Assembly: GCA_040112665.1 (NCBI GenBank)
Contig: CP157796.1
Location: 374,813-438,812 of the forward strand
From: Oceanicaulis sp.
GTDB lineage: Bacteria > Pseudomonadota > Alphaproteobacteria > Caulobacterales > Maricaulaceae
Direction: 5' to 3'
Length of the DNA: 64,000 nucleotides
The notes beneath the pieces were generated by a model. That model saw nothing but the letters and a program-made list of their open reading frames with translations, was not told the DNA's origin and searched no databases. The position numbers and the translations under genes were made by a program. The first letter of the stretch is position 1; each line of letters opens with the position of its first letter. Shown here in pieces: positions 45,018 through 53,535 of this stretch.

Positions 45018-46547
45018 TCACCCCGCCCCGTGCACGAACCAGCCGGGCTGGTCGGTCTCGCGGCCGTAAAGCCCTTCGCGGTAGAGCCAGAAGCGGCGGC
45101 CTTCGCCGGTCTCCACGCGGAAATAGTCGCGCACCTTGCCCGGACCCGAGCCGGGCGGATCGCGCCACCATTCCGGCGCGATGCGTTCAGGGCCTTCGGC
45201 GCGGGCGACCGTGTGGCGCACCCGCCGCCAGGTGAAGCGCCGCGGCGGGCCGTCTGGGATTTCCGCGACCGCCTCGGCCGGTTCGGCCCGGTCGAGAATG
45301 AGCAGCGGCCGGCGCTCGGTGCGCTCAGGCCAGCGGCCCGGCGGCGGGCCTTCCGCCCCCCACCCGGCGGACCGTTCGGGGATCCAGCTGTTCTCCGGCG
45401 AAGGACGCAGCGCCGCGCCCTCGCCCAGCCTTGCGTTCAGCCGGTCGGCGAGCCGGGCGGCCTCGGCCGCGCTCGCCCCGGCTTCGGCGGAGAGGTCGGT
45501 CTGGCCGGTCTCGATCCGGCGGGCGAGCGCAGCGCCGGCCTCGACCAGATCGATCCCGAAGCCGATATCGATCTCGGCCCGGTCGAGCCGTTCCTTCACC
45601 AGACGGGTCAGATGCGCAGCGTCCCGGCTGGGCGCGGCCGCCCCGACGATGAGATCCTTCGCCGCCCCGTCCACCCGGTAGAGCGTGAGCCGCAACCGGG
45701 TGAGGCCCAGCGCCTCGGCCTCCAGCGCATCGCAGAGCTTCCCGACCGCCCGGGCGCTCGCCTCCTTCAGCCCGTCCAGCGTCTGCAAAGGTTCGGCGAA
45801 GCGGACCCGCGCCCTCAGATCAGCCTGGGGGCTGAGCGGGCTCAGCGTTTCGCGTTCGGCGCCCGACGCCTGGTCGAGCCGGCGGACGAGATCGATCCCG
45901 AAGCGTCTGGCCAGCGCCGCCCGCGGCAGGGCGAGAAGATCGCCAGCCTTCAAAAGCCCGAACCGGCGCAGCTTTGCGGCCGTCTTCCCGATCCTGAGCG
46001 CCTCGACCGGCGCCTGATCGAGCGCGGGGCGGACCGCGTCCACGCTGGTCCAGCCCTCGCCCGCGCCCGGCGCGCCGAACCGGGCGAGCGCCCAGGCGAG
46101 CCCGATCGTGGGGGCGGCCGCCGCGCTCGCCTGCAGGCCCAGCGCGCGGGTCTCCTCCACGAGCCGGGTCAGAAGCGCGTCCTCGCCGCCGAAGACCTGT
46201 GCGCAGCCGGTGATGTCCAGAAGCACGCCGTCCAGCCCCGGCGCGCCGGGATCGGCGGCGGTCCAGGGCGAGAACCGTCCGCACCAGCGGGCGAGGCGGA
46301 TGAGCGCGGCGCGGTCGGCGTCCGGATCGGCGGGTTTGGCTGAAAGTTTCGGCGCGAGCGCGCGCGCGTCGGCCACGCCCATGTTGCCCGCGAGCCCGGC
46401 GGCCTCGGCGTTTTCGGTGAGGGCGTAAAGCCGTTCGCCCCCCGCCCCGGTCAGGGTGAGGACGAAGGGCCGGTCCTCGCTGTCAGCCGGCCGCGGCTTC
46501 AGCCGGTCGGTCGGCCAGCGCGGCAGGCTCAAGGCGGCGTAGCGCAT
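45018..46547 (-). CDS. imuB: ImuB, Y-family polymerase-like mutasome hub
   Basis: A 509-residue Y-family polymerase homologue that links DnaE2 to the beta clamp. ALSLPRWPTDRL opens it; ARWCGRFSPWTAADPG and LDGVLLDITGCAQVFGGE follow. The acidic residues needed for polymerase catalysis are not at the usual places, as in other ImuB proteins regarded as non-catalytic. The helix-hairpin-helix region (LRRFGLLKAGDLLALPRAAL) and a C-terminal segment ending in WFVHGAG are present. Its start overlaps imuA by 65 bp; dnaE2 follows after the repeat. Confidence 0.9.
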   Translation of the reverse strand: MRYAALSLPRWPTDRLKPRPADSEDRPFVLTLTGAGGERLYALTENAEAAGLAGNMGVADARALAPKLSAKPADPDADRAALIRLARWCGRFSPWTAADPGAPGLDGVLLDITGCAQVFGGEDALLTRLVEETRALGLQASAAAAPTIGLAWALARFGAPGAGEGWTSVDAVRPALDQAPVEALRIGKTAAKLRRFGLLKAGDLLALPRAALARRFGIDLVRRLDQASGAERETLSPLSPQADLRARVRFAEPLQTLDGLKEASARAVGKLCDALEAEALGLTRLRLTLYRVDGAAKDLIVGAAAPSRDAAHLTRLVKERLDRAEIDIGFGIDLVEAGAALARRIETGQTDLSAEAGASAAEAARLADRLNARLGEGAALRPSPENSWIPERSAGWGAEGPPPGRWPERTERRPLLILDRAEPAEAVAEIPDGPPRRFTWRRVRHTVARAEGPERIAPEWWRDPPGSGPGKVRDYFRVETGEGRRFWLYREGLYGRETDQPGWFVHGAG

Positions 46548-47319
46548 CGTCTTCCCATTCCAGTTCCAGCGCGCCGGGCGGTCCGCCCCGGCGGCGTTCG
46601 AGCACGGCTTTCAGGCGCAAACTCCCCAGCCCCGGCAGGCCGCCCGCCCCGCGCCAGGGGGCGGGTTTTCCCGGCGCGGCGGCGACCGCCCAGCGGGTGA
46701 GCGCGGCGCTGCTCCCCGCCCCGTCATGGCTGCGGATCACCAGGATCTGGCCGCGCGACGTCTTCGCCGCCGCGTGCAGCCGGCGCGAGGCGGACAGGTC
46801 GTAGGCGCTCGCCGCGCCCGCCTCGCCCAGCACCAGCGCGCCGGCGCGCAGCGCCTCCTCCATGGCCCAGAGCGCGTCAGCGCCGGGCCGGGCGCGCACC
46901 AGGGTCAGCCGTCCCGGATCGATCCCGGCCTGCGCCAGCCCGTCCGGGCACGGCGCGCCGAAATCGAGCCGCGGCTCGCCCGCCGCACGCACCCAGACCA
47001 GCGCCCGCCCGCCCGGAAGGCCGGCGAGCCAGCGCGCCGCGAACGCATAGGCGGCCGGCGCGTCGAGATAGCTCTGCGGCCGGAGATCGTGCAGACCCGC
47101 CTCGGCCCTGAATTCGGCCAGCGGATCGGGATCGTTCGCCGGCTGAACCGGTTCCGGCGGGGCGAGCCGGGGCCGGCCGGGATCGACGAAACCCCCGCCC
47201 TCCGCCTCGAGGCGGGCGATCTTCGCCTTCAGCGCGTCCAGCCGGGCCCGGCGCGGGCCGGACCGGCCGGGCTGAAGGCGCACTGATCGTGTCGCGCGGC
47301 TGTCGGCTGCGCGGTCCAT
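46483..47319 (-). CDS. imuA: ImuA, RecA/SulA-like mutasome protein
   Basis: A 278-residue protein of the alphaproteobacterial ImuA group. It has a degenerate RecA-like core: YAFAARWLAGLPGGRALVWV, GLAQAGIDPGRLTLVRA, MEEALRAGALVLGEAGAA, SRRLHAAAKTSRGQILVIRS, RWAVAAAPG. It is first gene of the SOS mutasome operon imuA-imuB-dnaE2. The ATG at 47319 has GGAG 7 nt upstream. A LexA box lies 67 bp upstream. Confidence 0.85.
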   Translation of the reverse strand: MDRAADSRATRSVRLQPGRSGPRRARLDALKAKIARLEAEGGGFVDPGRPRLAPPEPVQPANDPDPLAEFRAEAGLHDLRPQSYLDAPAAYAFAARWLAGLPGGRALVWVRAAGEPRLDFGAPCPDGLAQAGIDPGRLTLVRARPGADALWAMEEALRAGALVLGEAGAASAYDLSASRRLHAAAKTSRGQILVIRSHDGAGSSAALTRWAVAAAPGKPAPWRGAGGLPGLGSLRLKAVLERRRGGPPGALELEWEDDALRRLEPAALADRPAEAAAG

Positions 47320-47386
47320 GAGACGCTCCGTGACAAGGCTCGCCGCGGGGGCGCTCACGCCGCCCGTCGGTCTTTCATCGTTTGGT

Positions 47387-47401
47387 GTTCTATTTTTGTT
47401 C
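47387..47401. promoter_or_regulatory. LexA (SOS) box of the imuA-imuB-dnaE2 operon
   Basis: GTTCTATTTTTGTTC is an exact GTTC-N7-GTTC, the LexA consensus of Alphaproteobacteria. It is in the AT-rich patch upstream of imuA and 100 bp from the divergent prepilin peptidase start. DNA damage should induce the operon. Confidence 0.9.
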
Positions 47402-47501
47402 CGAGGCGCTACAGAGTCAAGCGCGGCGAGTCAGGGCGCGCGCGCCCCTCCGCCCCGCGCCGCAGTTGGCGCAACCGTCGTTACGGGCGATAACGCCCGC
47501 C

Positions 47502-47987
47502 ATGGAGTGGACGCCCCTTATTCTCACCGCGATCCTGCTCGCCGCGCTGGCGGCGCTGGCGGTGATCGACGCGCGCACGCTGCGTCTGCCCGACAAGATC
47601 ACCCTGCCGCTGATCGCGGGCGGGCTTCTGGCCGCCTATGTCCTCGATGAACCGCTCTGGCTGCACGCGCTGGGCGCGGTGCTGGGCTATCTGGTCATGG
47701 TCGGGATCGAGACCGGCTATCTGAAAGTGCGCGGCAAGGCGGGGCTGGGGCGCGGAGACGCCAAGCTGTTCGCCGCGGGCGGGGCGTGGTGCGGTGCGCT
47801 TGCCCTGCCGCTGATCCTGCTGGTCGCGAGCGCGAGCGCGCTGGCCTATGTGCTGGTGATGCGGCTGGCGACGGGGCGGCGCTTCCAGATCGACCTGATG
47901 ATCGCCTTCGGCCCGTTCCTGGCTTTCGGCATCGGGCTGATCTGGGTGCTGGTGCAGTTCGGGCTCACCGGCGCGGCCGGGTTCTGA
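47502..47987 (+). CDS. Prepilin peptidase, A24 domain only (GspO/PilD C-terminal type)
   Basis: A 161-residue membrane aspartyl protease with about six helices. The two catalytic Asp motifs are visible: VIDARTLRLPD (about residues 21-31) and GRGDAKLF (about 85). The N-terminal cysteine/methylation domain of full-length PilD/GspO is absent, as in TadV/CpaA-type enzymes. Lying next to and converging on the T2SS operon, it probably cleaves the GspG-K pseudopilins; processing without N-methylation by this protein is inferred. Confidence 0.85.
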   Translation: MEWTPLILTAILLAALAALAVIDARTLRLPDKITLPLIAGGLLAAYVLDEPLWLHALGAVLGYLVMVGIETGYLKVRGKAGLGRGDAKLFAAGGAWCGALALPLILLVASASALAYVLVMRLATGRRFQIDLMIAFGPFLAFGIGLIWVLVQFGLTGAAGF

Positions 47988-47988
47988 G

Positions 47989-48468
47989 CTACCGGCCGTC
48001 CTCGCAGCGCCGCACGCCGCCCAGCGGCCGGACGATCTCGGAGCCGTCCAGGAAACGCGTCTTTAAAAGCGCGTCCTCGACCCTCAGGCCCGAACCGGTC
48101 TCCTCGCCGACCCGCCCGGTCAGGGTGAAGGTAAGATTGTCGGCCTGGGCGAGATAAACCCGCCGGATCTGGTCTCCCGGCACGAACGCGCCCGATTGCG
48201 GCGTCACGCCGGTTTCGATGATCCGGCCGTCATGAACGATCTTCACCCGGCGCGCGGTCTCGTCCTCGAAGAAGACGAAGGCGTTGGGCTCTCGCAGCTC
48301 GAACAGGAAGACCCCGCACTGACCGGGCGCCAGGCGCTGCGGCGGCAGGGAATCCGTCCGCACCGGCGCTTCCGGCTGGGACGCGGCGGGCGGCGCGCCG
48401 GGTAGCGACGGCGCGTTCGCGCAGCCGGCGATCGCGGTCACAGCGGCGAGAAGGATCAGGGTGCGCAT
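47989..48468 (-). CDS. Hypothetical lipoprotein at the end of the T2SS operon
   Basis: A 159-residue lipoprotein (signal ending AIAGC at residues 12-16). A Pro-rich linker is followed by a beta-rich domain: CGVFLFELREPNAFVFFEDE, RVKIVHDGRII and RRVYLAQADNLTFTLTG. I do not recognise a named family. It starts 3 bp after gspN, so it is part of the T2SS operon; it could act as a pilotin-like or accessory envelope factor, but nothing in the sequence proves it. Confidence 0.6.
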   Translation of the reverse strand: MRTLILLAAVTAIAGCANAPSLPGAPPAASQPEAPVRTDSLPPQRLAPGQCGVFLFELREPNAFVFFEDETARRVKIVHDGRIIETGVTPQSGAFVPGDQIRRVYLAQADNLTFTLTGRVGEETGSGLRVEDALLKTRFLDGSEIVRPLGGVRRCEDGR

Positions 48469-48471
48469 GGC

Positions 48472-49212
48472 TCAGCCCTCCTGTGCGGACAGGGTGTCGG
48501 CGACATATACCTCGCCTTGCTGCTCGAAGCCTAAAAGCCCGAGCGCGGCGATGACCTCGCGGTCGGTGGTGCGCGCTTCCAGCCGCCAGTCCGGCTTGCC
48601 GGAGACGAGGCGGGCGGTCCCGGTGAGGATCAGCGTCTCGTTTTCCGCCGACAGCGTCATGCCCAGCGCGCCGCCCAGACAGGTCAGATCGGCGTTCAAT
48701 AGCGGCAGGCCGGCGCCGAATCGCTCGCCTGCGGAGACCAGAGCGGCGGTGGTGATCCGGCCCTGCGCGTCGATGCAGCCGCCCTGATCGTCGAGCGCCA
48801 GCCGGTCGATCACCATGCGCGCGGTCTCGCCCGCCGGCAGGCTGGCCGCGGCGAGCGCGGGGATCTGATCAAGGCGCAGTACGCCGTCGGCGTTCTCGAT
48901 CACCACGCCGGACGGGGCGAGGATCAGCCGGCCCGCGCCGCGCAGATCGGGATCGCTGATCGTGACGTCCCAGACCGCCCGGCCGCCCAGAAGCGCGGCG
49001 GGCCGCATCTCGGCCCGGGCCGCCTCGATCCGGGCGCCGCCAGCGGAGATCCGGCGCAGGCTCGCATCCCAGATCGTGCCGGTGACCAGCCCCGCTTCGA
49101 CCCCGGAGGGGCGCGCAGCCAGATCGAAGGCCAGTCGCGCGGGCGCGGTCGCGACGGCGGCGATCACGAAGGCGATGAGCCCGACGCCGAGAAGCCAGGG
49201 CCAGCGCGTCAT
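48472..49212 (-). CDS. gspN: T2SS protein GspN
   Basis: A 246-residue bitopic protein: one N-terminal helix (WLLGVGLIAFVIAAVATAP) and a large periplasmic beta-domain with GVEAGLVTGTIWDASLRRI, GAGRLILAPSGVVIENADG and LNADLTCLGGALGMTLS, the GspN family pattern. GspN is a non-universal component of T2SS. The genes gspM and gspN overlap by four bases. Its ending next to a lipoprotein marks the distal part of the operon. Confidence 0.85.
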   Translation of the reverse strand: MTRWPWLLGVGLIAFVIAAVATAPARLAFDLAARPSGVEAGLVTGTIWDASLRRISAGGARIEAARAEMRPAALLGGRAVWDVTISDPDLRGAGRLILAPSGVVIENADGVLRLDQIPALAAASLPAGETARMVIDRLALDDQGGCIDAQGRITTAALVSAGERFGAGLPLLNADLTCLGGALGMTLSAENETLILTGTARLVSGKPDWRLEARTTDREVIAALGLLGFEQQGEVYVADTLSAQEG

Positions 49213-49715
49213 GCCCCGCCTCCGGGCCGCCTGAGCAGCAGCTGGGCGCGGACGATCCCGTCGCCTTCCCGGTCGAGGCTCACCCGTTCGACCATGACGC
49301 CCTCCTCGCGCGACAGGGTGACGAGCCAGCTTAAAAGCGCGTCGGCCTGAGCGGCGTCGAGCCAGACCCCGAGCCCGCCGTCTTCGAGCGGCTGGACGCG
49401 CGAGATCGGCAGGCCGCGCGCGTTCGCGCTGGCGCCGACGATCGTCCTGAGCGGCGCAGAGCTTCCTGCGCGCTGCGCCTCGCTGGCCGCGCTGCGATAC
49501 CGGTCGAGCCCGGACACCAGCGTCTCGTAATCGGCGGCGGCGCGGGCGTAGACCCGCTCGGACGACGCTCGCCAGCTCAGCGCAGGCCCCAGGATCGCAA
49601 ACCAGATCACCGTGCCGGCCAGAAGCGCGGCGAGCCCGGCGAGCAGGATCTGCTCGCGTGCGGTGCGCTCGGCCCAGGCCGCGCGGGCGGGTTTGATAAG
49701 CTCGGCGGGGGTCAT
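49209..49715 (-). CDS. gspM: T2SS protein GspM
   Basis: A 168-residue inner-membrane platform protein with a short cytosolic N-terminus, one helix (ILLAGLAALLAGTVIWFAI) and a ferredoxin-like periplasmic domain (LPISRVQPLEDGGLGVWLD, LLSWLVTLSREEGVMVERVS). It stabilises GspL, encoded just upstream with a 4-bp overlap. Sequence similarity in this family is low, so position strongly supports the call. Confidence 0.85.
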   Translation of the reverse strand: MTPAELIKPARAAWAERTAREQILLAGLAALLAGTVIWFAILGPALSWRASSERVYARAAADYETLVSGLDRYRSAASEAQRAGSSAPLRTIVGASANARGLPISRVQPLEDGGLGVWLDAAQADALLSWLVTLSREEGVMVERVSLDREGDGIVRAQLLLRRPGGGA

Positions 49716-50989
49716 GGCGTCCTCACGGTGAAATCGCCGACCACGCCGGTCTCGGCCTGCCGTGCGCCGCCGTCCTCGAGCACCACGCCAGCCTGATCGG
49801 CCGCGGCGCGCAGGGCTTCGAAGTCGCCGAAATCGGAATAGCGCGCGGTGACCGACAGCCCGCCGCGCGCCGCGTCGTAGCGGATCGCGCTGATCTCCAC
49901 GTCCTCGACCTCTGCGGCCACCGCGCTAAGCGCTGCAGCGAGTTCGAGGAAGGCGCCAGAGCCCTCCTCCGCACCGATGGCGGCCAGCGAACGGCGCAGC
50001 TGAGCCTGAGGGTCGACCACGCGGGTGTCGGGGAAGACCTGTTGGAAGGCTGCGATCTCGGCGTCGCGATAGGCTTCGGTGCGCGCCTCGTAATAAAGCG
50101 CCTGACCGATCGACAGGGCGGCCACGGCGAAGACGGCGGCCAGCGCCAGCACCGCCGCGGTCCTGAACGGGGCGAGCAGCTCGGCCCATTCGATGCCCGA
50201 ACTCCAGCCCGCGCCGAGCAGGGGCGGGACCGCGTCGAACGCGGCCGGATCGATTGCGGCGGCGGCGAGGTCGAGATCAGGCGCGGGCATGCGCTTGAGC
50301 GCGACCGGCACGCCTTCAGGCGCCAGCAGGTCGGGATCGACGCCCTCGCCGGCGATGATGCGGCGCGGGCCGATCCGGTCGGCCAGCGCAGGCAGGACGA
50401 GGCTGGCGAGATCGGCCTCCACCGCTCCGGCGACCGGTTCGGCGGCGACGACGTCGGGATCGCGATCGTCACCGCCCTCGGGCGCGTTGGAGAGATCGCC
50501 GTTTCGCGTCTGGAAGACGACCCGGCCATGATCGAGCACGGCGGCGAGATCGGCGCCATGACCTTCGATCATCATCGCGTCCGGGGCGAGATGAACCGGT
50601 TTGACGCCGAGCCCGGCGACGCAGCGCCGCCAGCTCTCGACGATCGCGCGGCCTGCGGCGAGCACGTAGCGGCGGCCGTCCGCACCCTTCGGACCGGTCT
50701 CGATCACCGCGTCCTCGAGCGGCTGGGCGAGCTGTTCCTCGATCAGGAAGGGCGCGGCCCGGCGGGCGTCCCGCTCCGATGCGCCGGGTACGGACAGGCG
50801 CCGCACGAACACCGCCTCGGAGGGTAGAAGCGCGACCGCGCGCTCAACTGAAACGCCGTCAGGCAGCGCAGGCGCGTCGCCGAGCGCAGCCTCGCCTTTG
50901 CCCGCGCGTGCGCCGTCCTCGACCAGCGTCCAGCGATAGCGCGCCGCGCCGGGATCGGCGGGCAAGCGGATGACCAGCACCGCCATCAC
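49712..50989 (-). CDS. gspL: T2SS protein GspL
   Basis: A 425-residue platform protein that recruits the GspE ATPase. The cytosolic actin-like N-terminal part includes VFVRRLSVPGASERDARRAAPFLIE; one membrane helix lies around AAVLALAAVFAVAALSIGQAL (about residue 280), followed by a ferredoxin-like periplasmic domain (ALSAVAAEVEDVEISAIRYD). Gene order K-L-M supports it. Confidence 0.88.
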   Translation of the reverse strand: MMAVLVIRLPADPGAARYRWTLVEDGARAGKGEAALGDAPALPDGVSVERAVALLPSEAVFVRRLSVPGASERDARRAAPFLIEEQLAQPLEDAVIETGPKGADGRRYVLAAGRAIVESWRRCVAGLGVKPVHLAPDAMMIEGHGADLAAVLDHGRVVFQTRNGDLSNAPEGGDDRDPDVVAAEPVAGAVEADLASLVLPALADRIGPRRIIAGEGVDPDLLAPEGVPVALKRMPAPDLDLAAAAIDPAAFDAVPPLLGAGWSSGIEWAELLAPFRTAAVLALAAVFAVAALSIGQALYYEARTEAYRDAEIAAFQQVFPDTRVVDPQAQLRRSLAAIGAEEGSGAFLELAAALSAVAAEVEDVEISAIRYDAARGGLSVTARYSDFGDFEALRAAADQAGVVLEDGGARQAETGVVGDFTVRTP

Positions 50990-51966
50990 CAGGTCCCGAA
51001 CCGTTCGCCGCGCCGCCGGATGCGGCCCGCCTCGTCCAGCTCGGCGAGCTGGCTCAGCGTGAAGCGGGCTTCGTCGAACGTCACGGCGACCTCCATGTCG
51101 AACCAGCGGCTGCGCAGCGCGAAGCCCTCGCGCTCGGCCGGTTCGAGATTGAGCCGGGCGATCAGAGGGTCGGCGAAAAACGCCTCGAGCGCGTCATACC
51201 CGTCCGGCGGCCTGCGGAAAAGCACGGCTTCGGCGTCGGATGCGGAAAGCCGGCCGTCGAACTGCGCGGCGAGCAGCGCGCCCTGATCGAGCCTGAGCGT
51301 GTTGGGATTGAGATCGGGCTGCTCGAACACCGGGCGCACGCATAGCCAGGGCTTCAGCACAGCGTAGAATTCCGGCGTCATCTCAGGCAAAGCGAGCAGC
51401 TCTTCGAGCTCGGTGAACGCCCGGTTCGCGGCGCGATAGGGCGGGCTGAAGCGGGCGTATTCGGCGTCTTCTGCGCCGCCCGGCTCGGGATCGTCGTCAG
51501 CGTCGATCCAGTCGATGATCTGCCCGGCCAGACGCTCGCCCGCCCCCGCCGGCGCGCCGATCTCGCGCAGCAGCGCCCGGAAGGTCGCGCGCGCCCGTTC
51601 GGGATCAGCGTTCGTGACCGTCTCTGCGCCGCCGTCAGCCAGGGCGTTGATGTTGAAACAGTTGTTTCCGTCCGAAATGCGTCCGGTGATCTGGCCGCCC
51701 TCGATCGGAAACAGCTGCGGACCCGACAGCCAGACCTCGTCAGGGCGCATCACCTCGCGCCTCGGATCGCCGGCGTTGATCAGCACCGACTCCGCGAAAT
51801 CGCGCGCCCCGCGGGCGTACCAGTAGGCCTGCCCGCGCGCATCGGCGGCCGTGGTGCGCAAGACTGCGAACCGGCTGAGATCAACGAGCTGGACGGCGAC
51901 GGCTGCCATCAGCGCCACCAGAAGCAGCGCGGCGATCATCACCGTTCCGTGTTCGGAGCGTTTCAT
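50986..51966 (-). CDS. gspK: T2SS minor pseudopilin GspK
   Basis: A 326-residue tip pseudopilin. The N-terminal helix VMIAALLLVALMAAVAVQLV follows a short basic leader (MKRSEHG) and lacks the Glu5 of other pseudopilins, a GspK trait. The large globular domain contains ITGRISDGNNCFNINALAD, LIDWIDADDDPEPGGAED-type text (IIDWIDADDDPEPGGAED) and LPEMTPEFYAVLKPWL, typical of GspK. Calcium-binding acidic residues are plausible in the DADDDPE segment. Confidence 0.9.
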   Translation of the reverse strand: MKRSEHGTVMIAALLLVALMAAVAVQLVDLSRFAVLRTTAADARGQAYWYARGARDFAESVLINAGDPRREVMRPDEVWLSGPQLFPIEGGQITGRISDGNNCFNINALADGGAETVTNADPERARATFRALLREIGAPAGAGERLAGQIIDWIDADDDPEPGGAEDAEYARFSPPYRAANRAFTELEELLALPEMTPEFYAVLKPWLCVRPVFEQPDLNPNTLRLDQGALLAAQFDGRLSASDAEAVLFRRPPDGYDALEAFFADPLIARLNLEPAEREGFALRSRWFDMEVAVTFDEARFTLSQLAELDEAGRIRRRGERFGTW

Positions 51967-52619
51967 GACGCTGCTCCCGCCGCCGGGGTCAGCACCACGT
52001 GCTCCATCCGCCCCAGCCCGTCGAGCGTGTAGACGATGCGAACGGCGGCGGGCGGGCTGGCCGCGCCCGCCTGACCGTCCTCGCCCGGCGTGATCCGCAC
52101 TTCGTCCGCCCAGCCCGCGCCGGTGAAGAATCCCAGCTGCAGATCGCGCACGCCGGTGGCGATCAGGGTACGAACGGGATCGGGCCCGCGCGCGGCGTCC
52201 GGATAAGGTCCGGCCTCACGCCACAGCGCCGCGCCGTCATAAAGCCAGCTGACCCGTTGCAGGGTGGAGCGCGGCTGAAGGGTCTCCGGGTTGGTCCATC
52301 CGGTGCGGGTCAGCACGACGATCTCGCGCGCTTCGGACAGCCCGCGCACCTGTTCGACGCCGAGCACGGAGCCCGCGAAGACGCGCGGATCGGTGAAGCC
52401 CTCCGCATCGCGCACCGGGCGCATGACCAGCTGGCCGAAATCGGCTTCGGCGAGCGCGGCGACGCGCTGCGCCGCGCCGAGGCGTTCGAGCGCGGCTTCA
52501 GCCTGTTCCTGGCCGCGCAAAGCGGCGCTCAGCATGCCGACAGACAGTGTACTGACGAGCGCGAACACGGCGGTCGCGGCCAGCACTTCGACAAGAGAGA
52601 AGCCCGCCTCGCGCCTCAT
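51963..52619 (-). CDS. gspJ: T2SS minor pseudopilin GspJ
   Basis: A 218-residue pseudopilin. The leader MRREAG precedes FSLVEVLAATAVFALVSTLS with cleavage after Gly and Glu at +5. The globular part includes LAEADFGQLVMRPVRD and GVRDLQLGFFTGAGWADE, the GspJ pattern. It forms the pseudopilus tip with GspI and GspK. ATG and TGA overlaps link it to both neighbours. Confidence 0.88.
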   Translation of the reverse strand: MRREAGFSLVEVLAATAVFALVSTLSVGMLSAALRGQEQAEAALERLGAAQRVAALAEADFGQLVMRPVRDAEGFTDPRVFAGSVLGVEQVRGLSEAREIVVLTRTGWTNPETLQPRSTLQRVSWLYDGAALWREAGPYPDAARGPDPVRTLIATGVRDLQLGFFTGAGWADEVRITPGEDGQAGAASPPAAVRIVYTLDGLGRMEHVVLTPAAGAAS

Positions 52620-52993
52620 GGCCGGGCCTCGCGCAGGAAGGTGACGAGCCGGGCGCGTTCCTCGCCGTCTTCTTCGAGGACCAGCTCGACCCGGTCGAGC
52701 CCGGGCGCGCCGGACCGGCCGACATCGAGCCGCCAGTCATAGCTCACGCCCGCCATCTCGAACACGCCGGTGCGGTCAGACAGCGCGCCGCCGCCCGCCT
52801 CGGCGATCCGGCTTGCGAGCACGCTGCGCGCGGCCATGTCCGCCAGCGCCGCATCGCGCGCCAGCCCCGCCGTGCGCGCGGTGGTCCCCAGCGCGTTCAT
52901 CAGCGCCACGCCCGCGACCGCCAGCACCGCCAGGGCGGCGAGCATCTCGATGAGGGAAAAGCCCGCCTCGGAGGTCTTTTGCGCCGCGCTCAT
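52616..52993 (-). CDS. gspI: T2SS minor pseudopilin GspI
   Basis: A 125-residue pseudopilin, leader ending TSEAG, then FSLIEMLAALAVLAVAGVAL with Glu at +5. ARSVLASRIAEAGGGALSDR and DWRLDVGRSGAPGLDRVEL fit the short GspI domain. It nucleates the tip complex with GspJ and GspK. Overlaps of four bases on both sides. Confidence 0.88.
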   Translation of the reverse strand: MSAAQKTSEAGFSLIEMLAALAVLAVAGVALMNALGTTARTAGLARDAALADMAARSVLASRIAEAGGGALSDRTGVFEMAGVSYDWRLDVGRSGAPGLDRVELVLEEDGEERARLVTFLREARP

Positions 52994-53526
52994 CGCCGCC
53001 CCTCCGCCTCGGAAAAGGCGTGCAGCGCCACGCGGCCCTGCCCGTCGCGCACAAGGAACAGCGGATCACGATCCCCGCCGGTCAAAGCGTAACGGAAGGG
53101 CGTGTCGGCGCCGGCCGGATCGAACCAGACCTGCGGCGCTGTCGCGAGCCGGGCGTCGCCGCCCACTCCGGCGCGCGTACCGATCGCGCCCTCCTCGACG
53201 GTGAGCAGAATATCCTCGCCTCCGAAGCGCACAGGGGCGAAGGCGGGATGATCCATATCCGGAGTCCAGCGCCCCTCCACGTAGTCGAAAAAGCGCCAGC
53301 CGCGGCCGTCCGGATCGGCGGCGAAGCCGACGGGCCGCCCGGTGACGAGCGCGGTCTGTTTCGCTTCGGCGAGCGCGCGGGTCAGCTGTTCGGCGGTTTG
53401 CCGGCGCGGGTCCTCGCCCGGCCTGATCATCACCACCGCCGCAGTCGCCATGACCGCGACGATCGCGAGCGCGACCAGCACCTCGACCAGCGAGACGCCG
53501 GCATCGGAAGGGGGGCGGGCGGTCAT
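52990..53526 (-). CDS. gspH: T2SS minor pseudopilin GspH
   Basis: A 178-residue pseudopilin with leader ending SDAG and helix VSLVEVLVALAIVAVMATAA (Glu at +5). QLTRALAEAKQTALVTGRPVGF is the conserved GspH segment after the helix, and the C-terminal half is beta-rich. It links the tip complex to the GspG shaft. It starts 9 bp after gspG. Confidence 0.88.
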   Translation of the reverse strand: MTARPPSDAGVSLVEVLVALAIVAVMATAAVVMIRPGEDPRRQTAEQLTRALAEAKQTALVTGRPVGFAADPDGRGWRFFDYVEGRWTPDMDHPAFAPVRFGGEDILLTVEEGAIGTRAGVGGDARLATAPQVWFDPAGADTPFRYALTGGDRDPLFLVRDGQGRVALHAFSEAEGRR

Positions 53527-53535
53527 GACCGGCGG

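Noticed and set aside
42973..45069. 698-residue open frame on the plus strand antisense to dnaE2
   Set aside because: Low-complexity Arg/Ala/Gly-rich translation produced by GC bias opposite a clearly conserved polymerase gene.
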